Origin: Streptomyces akebiae
GTDB taxonomy: Bacteria; Actinomycetota; Actinomycetes; Streptomycetales; Streptomycetaceae
Direction: 5' to 3'
Length of the DNA stretch: 64,000 nucleotides
Assembly: GCF_019599145.1 (NCBI RefSeq)
Contig: NZ_CP080647.1
Location: forward strand, 4,588,001-4,652,000
The notes beneath the pieces are model-generated. The model made no database searches. It was not told where the DNA came from and saw only the letters and a list, made by a program, of their open reading frames with translations. Position 1 is the first letter of the stretch, and each line of letters opens with the position of its first letter. Of this stretch, positions 25,197 through 35,286 are shown in pieces. Both the position numbers and the translations under genes were made by a program.

Positions 25197-26843
25197 TCAA
25201 CGACGGGAGTGCCAGAATCCCGGCCCCATTCCCCTGGCCTGCCGAAGCTCAAGGAAGTACTGGCGGAACCCTTCCTCCGGACAGTCGCTCCCGTCGTCGG
25301 CCCCTGCGGCTCCGCTCGGGTCTGGGTCTCCCGCTCGGCGCCGAAGCGGCAGGGGAAGGTACATGTGCGCGGCGCCCGACCTGTGGGTTCCCTCACAGAA
25401 GTAGCGGACACCGGCCTTGAGGAGGATCGCCGCCCGGCCCTCCCAGTCCCTCTGCGCGCTCCAGCGTTCGCGGTAGACCGCACCGGTCGGCTCCTCGATC
25501 CACCGGGCGGGGACCACCGGTTCGGTCTCCAGCCTCACGATCGTCTTCGCATACTCGTCCATTTGGCGGGTCAGTACCTCCACAGCCGCCGGGCCGGTTG
25601 CCTGCCCGACGGCCGCGGTGAGGTTGACGAGAGCATGACGCAACTCGGCAATGGCCGCCGTGTGGTTCCGTCCTGGTACGTAGACGCGCTTCGTCTCGGT
25701 CAGCGCACCGGCCTTGTCCAGAAAACGCCGCTCCACTGTCTCGTAGAGACTCTCGGCACGCCAGGTCGAAGGGGCCTCGCAGCGATTCATCTCGGAGATG
25801 GAACGGCACTGGTAGTAGGTGAGCACCCTCGCCGTTCCGTCGGCCAGACGGTTCTTCTGATGCCGTACGTACATGGGCCTGCCGCAGATGCAAAAGACCA
25901 CGCCGAGCAATGGGGTCCGCCAGCCTTTGACCGGCCCGGTGTCCCGAACGCTTCTCTCGGTGATGACGGCGTCCTGGAGCGCCGCGAACTCTTCGGGAGT
26001 CAGGAGGGGGTCCGCCCAGACCACGGGCTGCCCGTCCGAGTCCAGAACGGGTTCGGAACGATGCAGCATCACACCCATCAGCGCGGGCGACCTGAGCATG
26101 TTGCGCAAGGGGGTCACAGTCCAGAGAGTGCCCTTCTCCGGCCTGCGCTCATGCTGCGGAAGATCCTTGTTCTGCTCCCTGCGCTGATGGTCCCGGGCAC
26201 TGGGCACGCCTCGCGCGTTCCAGTCCCGAGCCACCGCGTAGACCGTGTCCTGGCCATGGACAACGCGCTCGTACGCCTCGCGCACGAGCTGTGAGGTGCA
26301 CGGGTCGACCACCAGACGCTTGCGGGGCTCTCCCAGGTGGGAGAAGACCTCAGCGCGGTAGCCGAAGGGCCAGACTCCGCCGTTCCACAGCCTGTTCTCG
26401 CGGAAGAACTGCGTGCGGTCGAGTTGCTTGGCCTGAACTGCCCTGCGGTACTTGGCTGCCTGGGCCGCCTTGATGCCCGCCAGCATCCGTCCGTCCTCGG
26501 AGTGGATGTCGAACATCGGATCGTCGAGAACCTCGATGTCCTTCCCGTTCTTCAAAATCCAGTCGACGAAGTGCCACCAGTGCATGTCATCACGCGTGAT
26601 GCGGTCCTGTTCGGTGACCATGAGGACGTCCCACTCGTGCACAAGCGGATCGGTGAGCCACTTTCTCAGACTGGGGCGCTGATCAAGATTGACGGCGCCG
26701 GACACGGTGGCGTCGACGACCCGCCCCGCCTCCGTGTAGGCGCCCCGCCGCACCGCCAGGGTGAGCGCCTCGTCCTGCCGAGTGAGCGCCGACGACGCCT
26801 CGGTGTCACGGCTGATGCGCTGCACGGCCAGAACTCGTTTCAT
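25197..26843 (-). CDS. Large serine recombinase (phage-type integrase)
   Basis: 548 residues. The N-terminal resolvase-like catalytic domain has VQRISRDTEASSALTRQDEA (Ser10 the likely nucleophile) and VLMVTEQDRITRDDMHWW. It is followed by the Recombinase domain (GGVWPFGYRAEVF, VYAVARDWNARGVPSA, LRNMLRSPALMGVML). A zinc-ribbon domain with VVFCICGRPMYV and YQCRSISEMNRCEAP comes next, then a long coiled-coil stretch. This is the architecture of phiC31/TG1-type integrases that join attP and attB without a supercoiling requirement. GGAGGG precedes ATG 26843 at a good distance. No phage structural genes surround it, so it is a remnant or the integrase of a very small element. It may be responsible for the island at 15.6-20.2 kb. 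Confidence 0.92.
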   Translation of the reverse strand: MKRVLAVQRISRDTEASSALTRQDEALTLAVRRGAYTEAGRVVDATVSGAVNLDQRPSLRKWLTDPLVHEWDVLMVTEQDRITRDDMHWWHFVDWILKNGKDIEVLDDPMFDIHSEDGRMLAGIKAAQAAKYRRAVQAKQLDRTQFFRENRLWNGGVWPFGYRAEVFSHLGEPRKRLVVDPCTSQLVREAYERVVHGQDTVYAVARDWNARGVPSARDHQRREQNKDLPQHERRPEKGTLWTVTPLRNMLRSPALMGVMLHRSEPVLDSDGQPVVWADPLLTPEEFAALQDAVITERSVRDTGPVKGWRTPLLGVVFCICGRPMYVRHQKNRLADGTARVLTYYQCRSISEMNRCEAPSTWRAESLYETVERRFLDKAGALTETKRVYVPGRNHTAAIAELRHALVNLTAAVGQATGPAAVEVLTRQMDEYAKTIVRLETEPVVPARWIEEPTGAVYRERWSAQRDWEGRAAILLKAGVRYFCEGTHRSGAAHMYLPLPLRRRAGDPDPSGAAGADDGSDCPEEGFRQYFLELRQARGMGPGFWHSRR

Positions 26844-26953
26844 ACGACATCCCTCCCTGCCGGAGGAACGAGCTCGCCTGCCTGGAGGTTACGTCAAGAA
26901 AGGATTGTCGACTCGATACTCACCCTGAATAGCAGGTCTCCCCGCACAGCTGC

Positions 26954-26984
26954 GCGGCCCCGAAGTACCTTGTCCCGGGGCCGC
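26954..26984 (-). terminator. Terminator after clpB
   Basis: GCGGCCCCG / CGGGGCCGC stem with a 13-base loop, 20 bases past the clpB stop on the minus strand. It separates clpB from the recombinase gene. Confidence 0.75.
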
Positions 26985-27003
26985 GACCAGAGAATTCTTT
27001 CGA

Positions 27004-29625
<2,622 letters not shown>

Positions 29626-29673
29626 GTTCGCGCTTCCCTCCTTGCGTCAGCCGTCGGCCACAGTGACTTGGGC

Positions 29674-29706
29674 AACGTGCATAAAGTTGAGTCTATTCCA
29701 CTCAAG
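29674..29706 (-). promoter_or_regulatory. HAIR element (HspR operator) over the clpB promoter
   Basis: Plus strand GTTGAGT (29686-29692), seven-base spacer, ACTCAAG (29700-29706): a near-perfect match to the HAIR consensus CTTGAGT-N7-ACTCAAG. Read on the minus strand, TTGAGT is a minus 35 box followed 17 bases later by TATGCA as minus 10, so HspR binding would occlude the vegetative promoter of clpB. Confidence 0.93.
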
Positions 29707-29750
29707 GTGGAGTCGGGAGGCATCCCGGGGATTGGATCGAGGGAGTCGGG

Positions 29751-29830
29751 GGCGGTCCGGAGGGCCGGGGGGCGGTCCGGAGGGCCGGGGGGCGGTCCGG
29801 AGGGCCGGGGGGGCGGTCCGGGCCCGGAGT
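29751..29830. repeat. 20-bp tandem repeat upstream of clpB and the PPOX gene
   Basis: Three exact units of GGCGGTCCGGAGGGCCGGGG (29751-29770, 29771-29790, 29791-29810) and a diverged fourth. They lie between the divergent clpB promoter and the plus-strand flavoprotein gene. Each unit contains the near-palindrome GGTCCGGAGGGCC. Confidence 0.9.
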
Positions 29831-29856
29831 CGTATCCACCGCTAGATTCCACGACC

Positions 29857-30270
29857 GTGAGTACCTACCGAGTGGACCCGGGCGCCCCGGACGCCGCCTA
29901 TCTGGCCTTCTGGCAGGAGCGCCACCTCTGCACCCTGACCACCCTCCGCGCCGACGGCAGCCCCCATGTGGTGCCCGTCGGAGTGACATACGAACCCGGG
30001 GCGCGTCTCGCTCGGGTGATCACCAGTTCGACGAGCGCGAAGGCACGGCATGTGCGCCTGGCCGGGGAGGAGGGGGCCCGGGTCGCCGTCTGCCAGATGG
30101 AGGGCAAGCGCTGGGCCACGCTGGAGGGGCGCGCGTTCGTCCGTACGGACCGGGAGCGGATCACGGACGCCGAGCGGCGGTACGCGGAGCGGTACGGCAG
30201 GGATCCGCGGCCGAATCCGCAGCGCGTGGTGATCGAGATCGAGCTGACGGGGGCGCTGGGGCGGGGGTGA
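29857..30270 (+). CDS. PPOX-fold F420/FMN-dependent oxidoreductase
   Basis: 137 residues, split-barrel flavin/F420-binding family (pyridoxamine 5'-phosphate oxidase-like, TIGR03618-type). It begins VSTYRVDPGAPDAAYLAFW, with HLCTLTTLRADGSPHVVPVG (cofactor-binding first strand pair), SSTSAKARHVRLAG and ATLEGRAFV. In actinobacteria such proteins often reduce small substrates with F420H2. The start GTG 29857 is divergent from clpB. A strong hairpin ends the transcript at 30394. Confidence 0.85.
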   Translation: MSTYRVDPGAPDAAYLAFWQERHLCTLTTLRADGSPHVVPVGVTYEPGARLARVITSSTSAKARHVRLAGEEGARVAVCQMEGKRWATLEGRAFVRTDRERITDAERRYAERYGRDPRPNPQRVVIEIELTGALGRG

Positions 30271-30393
30271 GACGGGGGCGGTGACGCCCCGAGGGTGACC
30301 GTCCGCTTCCGGTTGACCTTTTTTCGGACAGATGGGCGGGCGGGTGGGGTGGTTCCGATACCGGGGGACATCCTGAAATGTCGCCCTAAACCT

Positions 30394-30434
30394 GCAGCGG
30401 CGTCACCGTGTTCAGGTCACGGTGACGCCGCTGC
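30394..30434. terminator. Bidirectional hairpin terminator
   Basis: A 17-bp perfect stem (GCAGCGGCGTCACCGTG and complement) around TTCAGGT, between the converging PPOX gene (plus) and mini-Rieske gene (minus). Confidence 0.9.
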
Positions 30435-30478
30435 TGGGGGGAAGCGCCTGAGCGATTTGAAACGACGGGGGAATCGCT

Positions 30479-30814
30479 TCAGGCACTGCGGGGGGTGGCT
30501 GAGACGGCCGTGGAGGCCTGGGTCTCCGGCTCGGCGAGCCGGTGGTCGCGCTGGTCGAGATTGACGAAGACCATCCCGTACCGAACGGCACACCGCACTG
30601 GCTGCGGCGCGCCGCGCGGTCGCCGCAGACACCGGTACGCCCGGATGTCCTCGTCCTCGTCCCGGGTCACCACCACCGGTTCACCGAACACGGTCACCAT
30701 CAACGAGTCACCGCTGTGGGGGATGGCGGTGGCCAGGTCGATGAAGTGCCAACCGGAGCGATAGGCGGTCGCCATTTCGCGCCGGAAAGAACGGTCGTCG
30801 GGAGGAGTGGTCAC
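30479..30814 (-). CDS. Contracted Rieske-like protein without iron ligands
   Basis: 111 residues. YRSGWHFIDLATAIPHSGD, VFGEPVVVTRDEDEDIRAY and GMVFVNLDQRD follow the start and late segments of Rieske oxygenase domains. Between them the region that should hold the Cys-x-His and Cys-x2-His ligand loops is collapsed to CLRRPRGAPQPVRC, with no histidine. It cannot bind a normal [2Fe-2S] cluster. GTG 30814 lies one base after the stop of the propeptide gene (TGATGTG), so the two are translationally coupled; GCAGGGGG serves as the ribosome site. An ATG at 30835 is a weaker alternative. The function is unknown; the coupling suggests it acts with the ADTSWP peptide. Confidence 0.68.
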   Translation of the reverse strand: MTTPPDDRSFRREMATAYRSGWHFIDLATAIPHSGDSLMVTVFGEPVVVTRDEDEDIRAYRCLRRPRGAPQPVRCAVRYGMVFVNLDQRDHRLAEPETQASTAVSATPRSA

Positions 30815-30815
30815 A

Positions 30816-31037
30816 TCAGCCCCCTGCTCCGTCATCAGCCGGGGGCACCGGCCAACTGGTGTCCGCGGCCCGCGCCAGTGTCGTCGACTCCGCAACCGCC
30901 GGCCAACTGGTGTCCGCGCGATTGTCACCCTTCGTCTCGGAGAGGGCACTCAGCGCTCCGAAAACGACAACGGTGGAGAAGGCGGCGACAAGCACCGAGC
31001 GAAGCATTCTCTTACGCATAGTCGGCTTCGTCCTCAC
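30816..31037 (-). CDS. Secreted propeptide with two ADTSWP repeats
   Basis: 73 residues from GTG 31037 (67 from ATG 31019). There is a basic start (RKRMLR), then a hydrophobic segment SVLVAAFSTVVVFGALSALS of signal-peptide type. A 35-residue exported part contains RADTSWPAVAES and AADTSWPVPPADD, each repeat encoded by an identical 20-base direct repeat. No Cys is left after the signal. Short secreted precursors with repeated motifs often yield signalling peptides. The stop directly abuts the mini-Rieske start, and the gene is divergent from a LuxR-type regulator. Both start choices have purine-rich upstream sites. I do not know a described family with this motif. Confidence 0.68.
   Translation of the reverse strand: MRTKPTMRKRMLRSVLVAAFSTVVVFGALSALSETKGDNRADTSWPAVAESTTLARAADTSWPVPPADDGAGG
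30848..30918. repeat. Pair of 20-bp direct repeats encoding ADTSWP
   Basis: CCGGCCAACTGGTGTCCGCG occurs at 30848-30867 and 30899-30918 (51 bases apart, same frame). Exact conservation, including synonymous positions, points to recent duplication or strong constraint. Confidence 0.95.
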
Positions 31038-31153
31038 TTGAAGGTCCCCTCTTCCCCCGTCGAGTACGACGATGGCTCATTCGGGCACGTCATGGCCACA
31101 TAATCAATGCATCATGTTCCTGCATGTTCAGGACCCTGGGGGGTGGAGATTTG
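31038..31153. promoter_or_regulatory. Divergent control region of the peptide and LuxR genes
   Basis: 116 bases, AT-richer than the flanks around 31090-31130. CATGTTC occurs twice with a ten-base period (31113-31119 and 31123-31129), next to ATGCAT (31107-31112). The head-to-tail repeat one helical turn apart is a plausible regulator site for the divergent genes. CATAAT at 31099-31104 is a possible minus 10 box for the plus-strand regulators. Confidence 0.45.
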
Positions 31154-32134
31154 GTGGAGAATCGGGCTGAAGCGACACATCCCCACACGGTGGCCAATCT
31201 GTGCGACGAGGGAGCACGTCTCTACGCACACGCACTGCGGACGGGACGCATCGCACGCGAGGAGGTTGAGCCCGCCCCCTGCCTCATGGAGTTCCCCCTG
31301 CTCCATCCCGACCCCGATGACGCGAACTGGCTCCGTCCCGTTCCCCCTTCGGTCGCACTGGCCCAGCGGCTCAACCCGATAGAGCGCGAGATCGCCGAAC
31401 AGCGGCGCCGGTCGATCGAGCTCAGCGACGCGTTCGAACCCTTTATGGCACTCAGCGCCCAGGTGTCCGCCCCGACCCACGCCATCAGAGTGTTGGAAGG
31501 CGGAGAGCAGATACAGACGGCTCTCAACCTGGCCACCGCCGAGTGCCAGATCGAGGTGCTGACGGTCCAGCCGAGCAACCGCATATCGGAGCGCAACCTG
31601 CTCCAAGGGCTGGAACGTGACAGACCGTTGATCGAACGTGGTGTGCGGATCCGCACCCTGTATCAACACACGGCCCGGCACAACCCTGAAAAGCTGGCGT
31701 ACGTGGCGCGGCTGTCCGACGGCAAGGTGGAATACCGCACTATCGACGAGTTGGTCGAGCGCCTCATCATCTGCGACGACACCGTAGCTTTCATCCCCAC
31801 CCGCGACGACCAGCAGGTCGCCCTGGAACTCAGACATCCGGGCCTCGTGCGCTACCTGGTCAAGGTCTTCGAGTTCATGTGGGGCCGAGCCGTCCCACTG
31901 ACAGCCGGCGCCCCCTACGAGACGGCCCCCGACGGCATCACGGACATCCAGCACTCCATCGCCAAGCTCCTCGTCGAAGGCCACGTGGACGAGGCCATAG
32001 CCCGCCGCCTCGGCATGAACGTCCGCACCTGCCGCGCCCACATAGCCAAGCTGGCGACCGCGCTCGGCAGCGGCAGCAGGGCCCAACTCGGCTACCTGAT
32101 CGCCCAGTCGGGGATACTGGAGCAGGAGAGCTGA
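31154..32134 (+). CDS. LuxR-type regulator with PCL/PLD-like sensor module, copy 1
   Basis: 326 residues. N-terminal module: CDEGARLYAHALRTGRI, then PCLMEFPLLHPDPDD. The middle region (about 95-220) resembles PLD/TrmB-type effector domains, with IEVLTVQP, RGVRIRTLYQHTARH and VALELRHPGLVRYL. The C-terminus has a LuxR/GerE helix-turn-helix (LLVEGHVDEAIARRLGMNVRTCRAHIAKL) in which the usual LTxRE start is replaced by ITDIQHS. GTG 31154 is chosen because GGTGGAG lies just before it; ATG 31124 has no ribosome site. It is first of three tandem paralogues and divergent from the peptide gene, so it is the prime candidate to sense that peptide. Confidence 0.83.
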   Translation: MENRAEATHPHTVANLCDEGARLYAHALRTGRIAREEVEPAPCLMEFPLLHPDPDDANWLRPVPPSVALAQRLNPIEREIAEQRRRSIELSDAFEPFMALSAQVSAPTHAIRVLEGGEQIQTALNLATAECQIEVLTVQPSNRISERNLLQGLERDRPLIERGVRIRTLYQHTARHNPEKLAYVARLSDGKVEYRTIDELVERLIICDDTVAFIPTRDDQQVALELRHPGLVRYLVKVFEFMWGRAVPLTAGAPYETAPDGITDIQHSIAKLLVEGHVDEAIARRLGMNVRTCRAHIAKLATALGSGSRAQLGYLIAQSGILEQES

Positions 32135-32139
32135 ACGCT

Positions 32140-33144
32140 ATGGGGGAGCGGTTACAGGAAGTCGCCGAGGGCCACGGGCACGGACCGGCGCAGTTATGCA
32201 AGGCAGGGTTCGACCTGTACGCGAGGGCGCTACGCGAGGGCCGGATCCCGGTGGAGGACTCCGATCACGCGCCCTGCCTGCTCGACTTCGGGCTCTTGCG
32301 TCCGGACAGCAGTGCCCCCCACTGGCTGCACCCACTGGCACCGACCCTGGCGCTGCCACGGCTCTTGCACGAAAGCGCCCGGGACATCGCCCGGCGACGG
32401 CACGAGGAGGCTCGACTGACAGAGGTGTTCGAGCCGTTACTGGCCCTCGACAGCCGTTCCGAATCACTTGCGGAAGTTCCGGGCATTGGCCTCCTCGCCG
32501 GCTTCGACCGGATCAACGAGGCCATCGGACTGGCCATGGACGAAGCCCAGGAAGAACTGCTCACCATCCAGCCGGGGGGCAGACGTTCCGCCACACGTCT
32601 GCACGATCTGGGCCTCCCCCGCGAACAGCGGATGCTCGCCCGGGGCTGCCGCATCCGCACGCTCTACCAGGACACCACCCGCCACGACCTCGGAGTCATC
32701 GCCCACTTCGAACGGCTGGTGGGCGACGTTCAGGTCCGCACCCTCGACGAGGTCACTAAGCGCCTTCTGATCGTCGACCGGGCCGTGGCCTTCGTCCCCG
32801 CCAGTGAGGACCGGACACAGGCTCTGGAGATCCGCCACGCCGGCCTGGTCTCCTTCCTCGCCACGGTCTTCGACCGCTTCTGGGCCGTGGCCACTCCCAT
32901 GTACCCCGAGACCGTCCAGCTGCCCGTGATCGACGGCATCACCCCGCGCCAACGCGCCATCGCCCACCTCCTGGTCGAGGGGCACACCGACACGGCCATC
33001 GCCGATCGGCTCGGTCTCAACGTGCGCACCGCCCGCCTCCACATCGCCAAGTTGGCCGCCCAGCTCGGCAGTGAGAGCCGGGCGCAACTCGGTTATCGCA
33101 TCGCTGAGTCCGGCATTCTCAAGCAGGAGGATACGAAGCAGTGA
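32140..33144 (+). CDS. LuxR-type regulator, copy 2, with three TTA codons
   Basis: 334 residues with the same plan as copy 1: CKAGFDLYARALREGRI, APCLLDFGLLRPD, ELLTIQPGG, RGCRIRTLYQDTTRHD, ALEIRHAGLVSFL, and an intact LuxR helix-turn-helix (ITPRQRAIAHLLVEGHTDTA, IADRLGLNVRTARLHIAKL). Leucine codons 5, 19 and 100 are TTA, the codon read by the bldA tRNA, which limits expression to late growth in Streptomyces. AGGAGA stands ten bases upstream and the gap to copy 1 is five bases, so the three genes form an operon. Confidence 0.88.
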   Translation: MGERLQEVAEGHGHGPAQLCKAGFDLYARALREGRIPVEDSDHAPCLLDFGLLRPDSSAPHWLHPLAPTLALPRLLHESARDIARRRHEEARLTEVFEPLLALDSRSESLAEVPGIGLLAGFDRINEAIGLAMDEAQEELLTIQPGGRRSATRLHDLGLPREQRMLARGCRIRTLYQDTTRHDLGVIAHFERLVGDVQVRTLDEVTKRLLIVDRAVAFVPASEDRTQALEIRHAGLVSFLATVFDRFWAVATPMYPETVQLPVIDGITPRQRAIAHLLVEGHTDTAIADRLGLNVRTARLHIAKLAAQLGSESRAQLGYRIAESGILKQEDTKQ

Positions 33145-34142
33145 TCGCGGGAGGACACCAGAGCCACACGGCGGACGACATGTGCGAGGCCGGCACAGAG
33201 GTGTACGCACACGCCCTGCGCGAGGGACGAATACGCGACGAAGCTGCCAAGGCCGCACCCTGTCTGATCGATGCCGGACTGCTGCACCCCGTGATCGGTG
33301 ACCCGTCCTGGCTGGAGCCAGCATCTCCCGCGACCGCCCTGCACCGGCTGCTGCGTGGCATCGAGGAACGGATCGCCGAGGAACGGCGCCGGGAGGAGTG
33401 GCTGGCGACGGTCTTCGAGCCGTTGCTGCGGGCCGCCGAGCGGTCGAGGACACCAGCGGACATCGGCGCTTCGGCGATCACTCTGCTCAGCGGCGTCGAG
33501 CAGATCAACACCGCCATCACCGAGGCCATGGCCGAGGCGAAGCAGGAAATGCTCTGCATTCAGCCGCACACCCACCAACACGGCACGCGCGGCCAGGAAG
33601 GGCAAGCCAGTTCCATCGGCCGCGATCAGGCCCTGCTGGCCCGAGGCGCCCGCATCCGCACGCTCTACCCGCACACCCTCCGGCACTCCCCCTTCGTCCT
33701 CGACCGCTATGAACAACTACGCGGAGACGCCGAGGCCCGCACCCTGGACCAGGTCACCGACCGCCTCATCCTCGTCGACCGCACAGTGGCCTTCATCCCC
33801 GCCGACGCCGAGCGCACCTTGGCCCTGGAGATCCGCCATCCCACCCTGATCTCCTTCTTCGCCACCACCTTCGACCGCCTCTGGCACCTTGCGACGCCCA
33901 TGTACCCCGACGCCGTCCAACTCCCCGTGATCGACGGCATCACCCCACGCCAACGCGCCATCGCCCGTCTCCTGGTGGAGGGGCACACCGACACGGCCAT
34001 CGCCGACAGGCTCGGGCTCAACGTCCGTACCGCCCGCCTCCACATCGCCAAGTTGGCCGCCCAGCTCGGCAGTGAGAGCCGGGCGCAACTCGGTTATCTC
34101 ATAGGGCAGTCGGGGATTCTGGAGCGGGAATCGACGTCGTAG
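33141..34142 (+). CDS. LuxR-type regulator, copy 3
   Basis: 333 residues. GTG 33141 overlaps the stop of copy 2 (GTGA), with AGGAGG upstream, so translation is coupled. It contains CEAGTEVYAHALREGRI, APCLIDAGLLHP, the PLD-like middle (ARGARIRTLYPHTLRHSP, ALEIRHPTLISFF) and a LuxR domain almost identical to copy 2 from ITPRQRAIARLL to the end, including at DNA level. That implies recent duplication or gene conversion of the DNA-binding part. An insert THQHGTRGQEGQASS in the middle domain is unique to this copy. No TTA codon is seen. The last 44 bases overlap the convergent copy 4. Confidence 0.87.
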   Translation: MIAGGHQSHTADDMCEAGTEVYAHALREGRIRDEAAKAAPCLIDAGLLHPVIGDPSWLEPASPATALHRLLRGIEERIAEERRREEWLATVFEPLLRAAERSRTPADIGASAITLLSGVEQINTAITEAMAEAKQEMLCIQPHTHQHGTRGQEGQASSIGRDQALLARGARIRTLYPHTLRHSPFVLDRYEQLRGDAEARTLDQVTDRLILVDRTVAFIPADAERTLALEIRHPTLISFFATTFDRLWHLATPMYPDAVQLPVIDGITPRQRAIARLLVEGHTDTAIADRLGLNVRTARLHIAKLAAQLGSESRAQLGYLIGQSGILERESTS

Positions 34143-35160
34143 GGGCGGGCACCCTGAGGGGGTCGTCCGCCGACGTGGTGCGTGGCGGCCCGTCCAGGCC
34201 TGCCTCGGCGATGCGGACGCCCAGTTGGGTGCGACTGGCCGCGCCCAGGCGTTCGGAGAGGCGGGCGATGTGGGCCCGGCAGGTGCGGACGCTGATGCCG
34301 AGCCGCTCGGCGACCACCGCGTCCTGGTGGCCCTCCGCCAGCAGCGCCGCGATGGACCGTTCCCGGTGGGTGATGCCCGCGACGCCGGTCGAGGGCAGGG
34401 AGGCGGCGAGCGGGACGCCGAGGCGCCACAGGCGTTCGAAGACGGTGACCAGGTACTCCACCAGTGCCGGGTGGCGGATCTCCAGGGCCATGGTGCGGTC
34501 GGAGTTCGCGGGGATGAAGGCGACCGTGCGGTCGAAGACGATGAGGCGTTCCACGACCTCGTCCAGGGTGCGGGCCTCCGCCGACTCCCCCATCAGCTCC
34601 ATGTAGTTGTGCAGGCCCTGCCCGTGCCGGGCCACATGCGTGTACAGGTCCCGCATCCGCACACCCCGGCGGCACATCGCCAGCGCCCGGTGCAGCCCCT
34701 CGCGCAGCTCGTCCTCGCGCCGGATGCCGCCGGGCTGCACGGTCAGCACCTCGGTCGTACAGCGGTCGGTGGCCTCGTCGATCGCCGCCCGGATCCGGGA
34801 CAGCCCGTCGAGCACCCGGATCGCCGCGCTCTCCGCCGGATGCGGGCCCCGGGAACTGCCGAGCCCGGCGTACCACTCGACGGCGTCGACCGCCGCGCCC
34901 ATCCGTGCCTGACTGGCGCTCACCTCGGCGTGGACGCCGCGCAGCAGCCGGGTCATGACCTCCTGCGGGGAGGTCGGCACCAGCCAGCCCATGTCGTCGG
35001 GGTCGGGGTGCAGCAGGGCGAGTTCGAGCAGACAGGGCACGGCGTCGGCGTCCGCGCGCGGGACACGGCCCCGCCGTACGGCCCTGGAGTACACCCGGTC
35101 CCCGGCCGCGCAGAGCCGGTCGGCACCGTGCGGATGCTCCTCGGTCGCGTGCCCGGCCAT
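34099..35160 (-). CDS. LuxR-type regulator, copy 4, convergent
   Basis: 353 residues, more diverged paralogue on the opposite strand. CAAGDRVYSRAVRRGRV, VPCLLELALLHPDPDD, EVLTVQPGGIRRE, RGVRMRDLYTHVARH and ALEIRHPALVEYL are in the same order, followed by the helix-turn-helix ITHRERSIAALLAEGHQDAV and AERLGISVRTCRAHIARL. It has a roughly 30-residue proline-rich tail ending PESPTAL. ATG 35160 is used; GTG 35172 is possible. Its 3' end overlaps copy 3 by 44 bases, so transcription of one may interfere with the other. Confidence 0.85.
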   Translation of the reverse strand: MAGHATEEHPHGADRLCAAGDRVYSRAVRRGRVPRADADAVPCLLELALLHPDPDDMGWLVPTSPQEVMTRLLRGVHAEVSASQARMGAAVDAVEWYAGLGSSRGPHPAESAAIRVLDGLSRIRAAIDEATDRCTTEVLTVQPGGIRREDELREGLHRALAMCRRGVRMRDLYTHVARHGQGLHNYMELMGESAEARTLDEVVERLIVFDRTVAFIPANSDRTMALEIRHPALVEYLVTVFERLWRLGVPLAASLPSTGVAGITHRERSIAALLAEGHQDAVVAERLGISVRTCRAHIARLSERLGAASRTQLGVRIAEAGLDGPPRTTSADDPLRVPAPTTSIPAPESPTAL

Positions 35161-35286
35161 CACCCAATTCACCCCCGGTTCCAGCCCTTCGCAGCGCAAC
35201 TATGCGCGGCCCGCACCGGCTCCGCAACACGGCTGCGCCAGGGTTATGCCCCTATAGGAGGGGTAATGTTCGCTTTTCTCCACCCC

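Noticed and set aside
15615..26843. Intact prophage
   Set aside because: No capsid, tail, terminase, lysis or replication genes between the duplicated tract and the recombinase.
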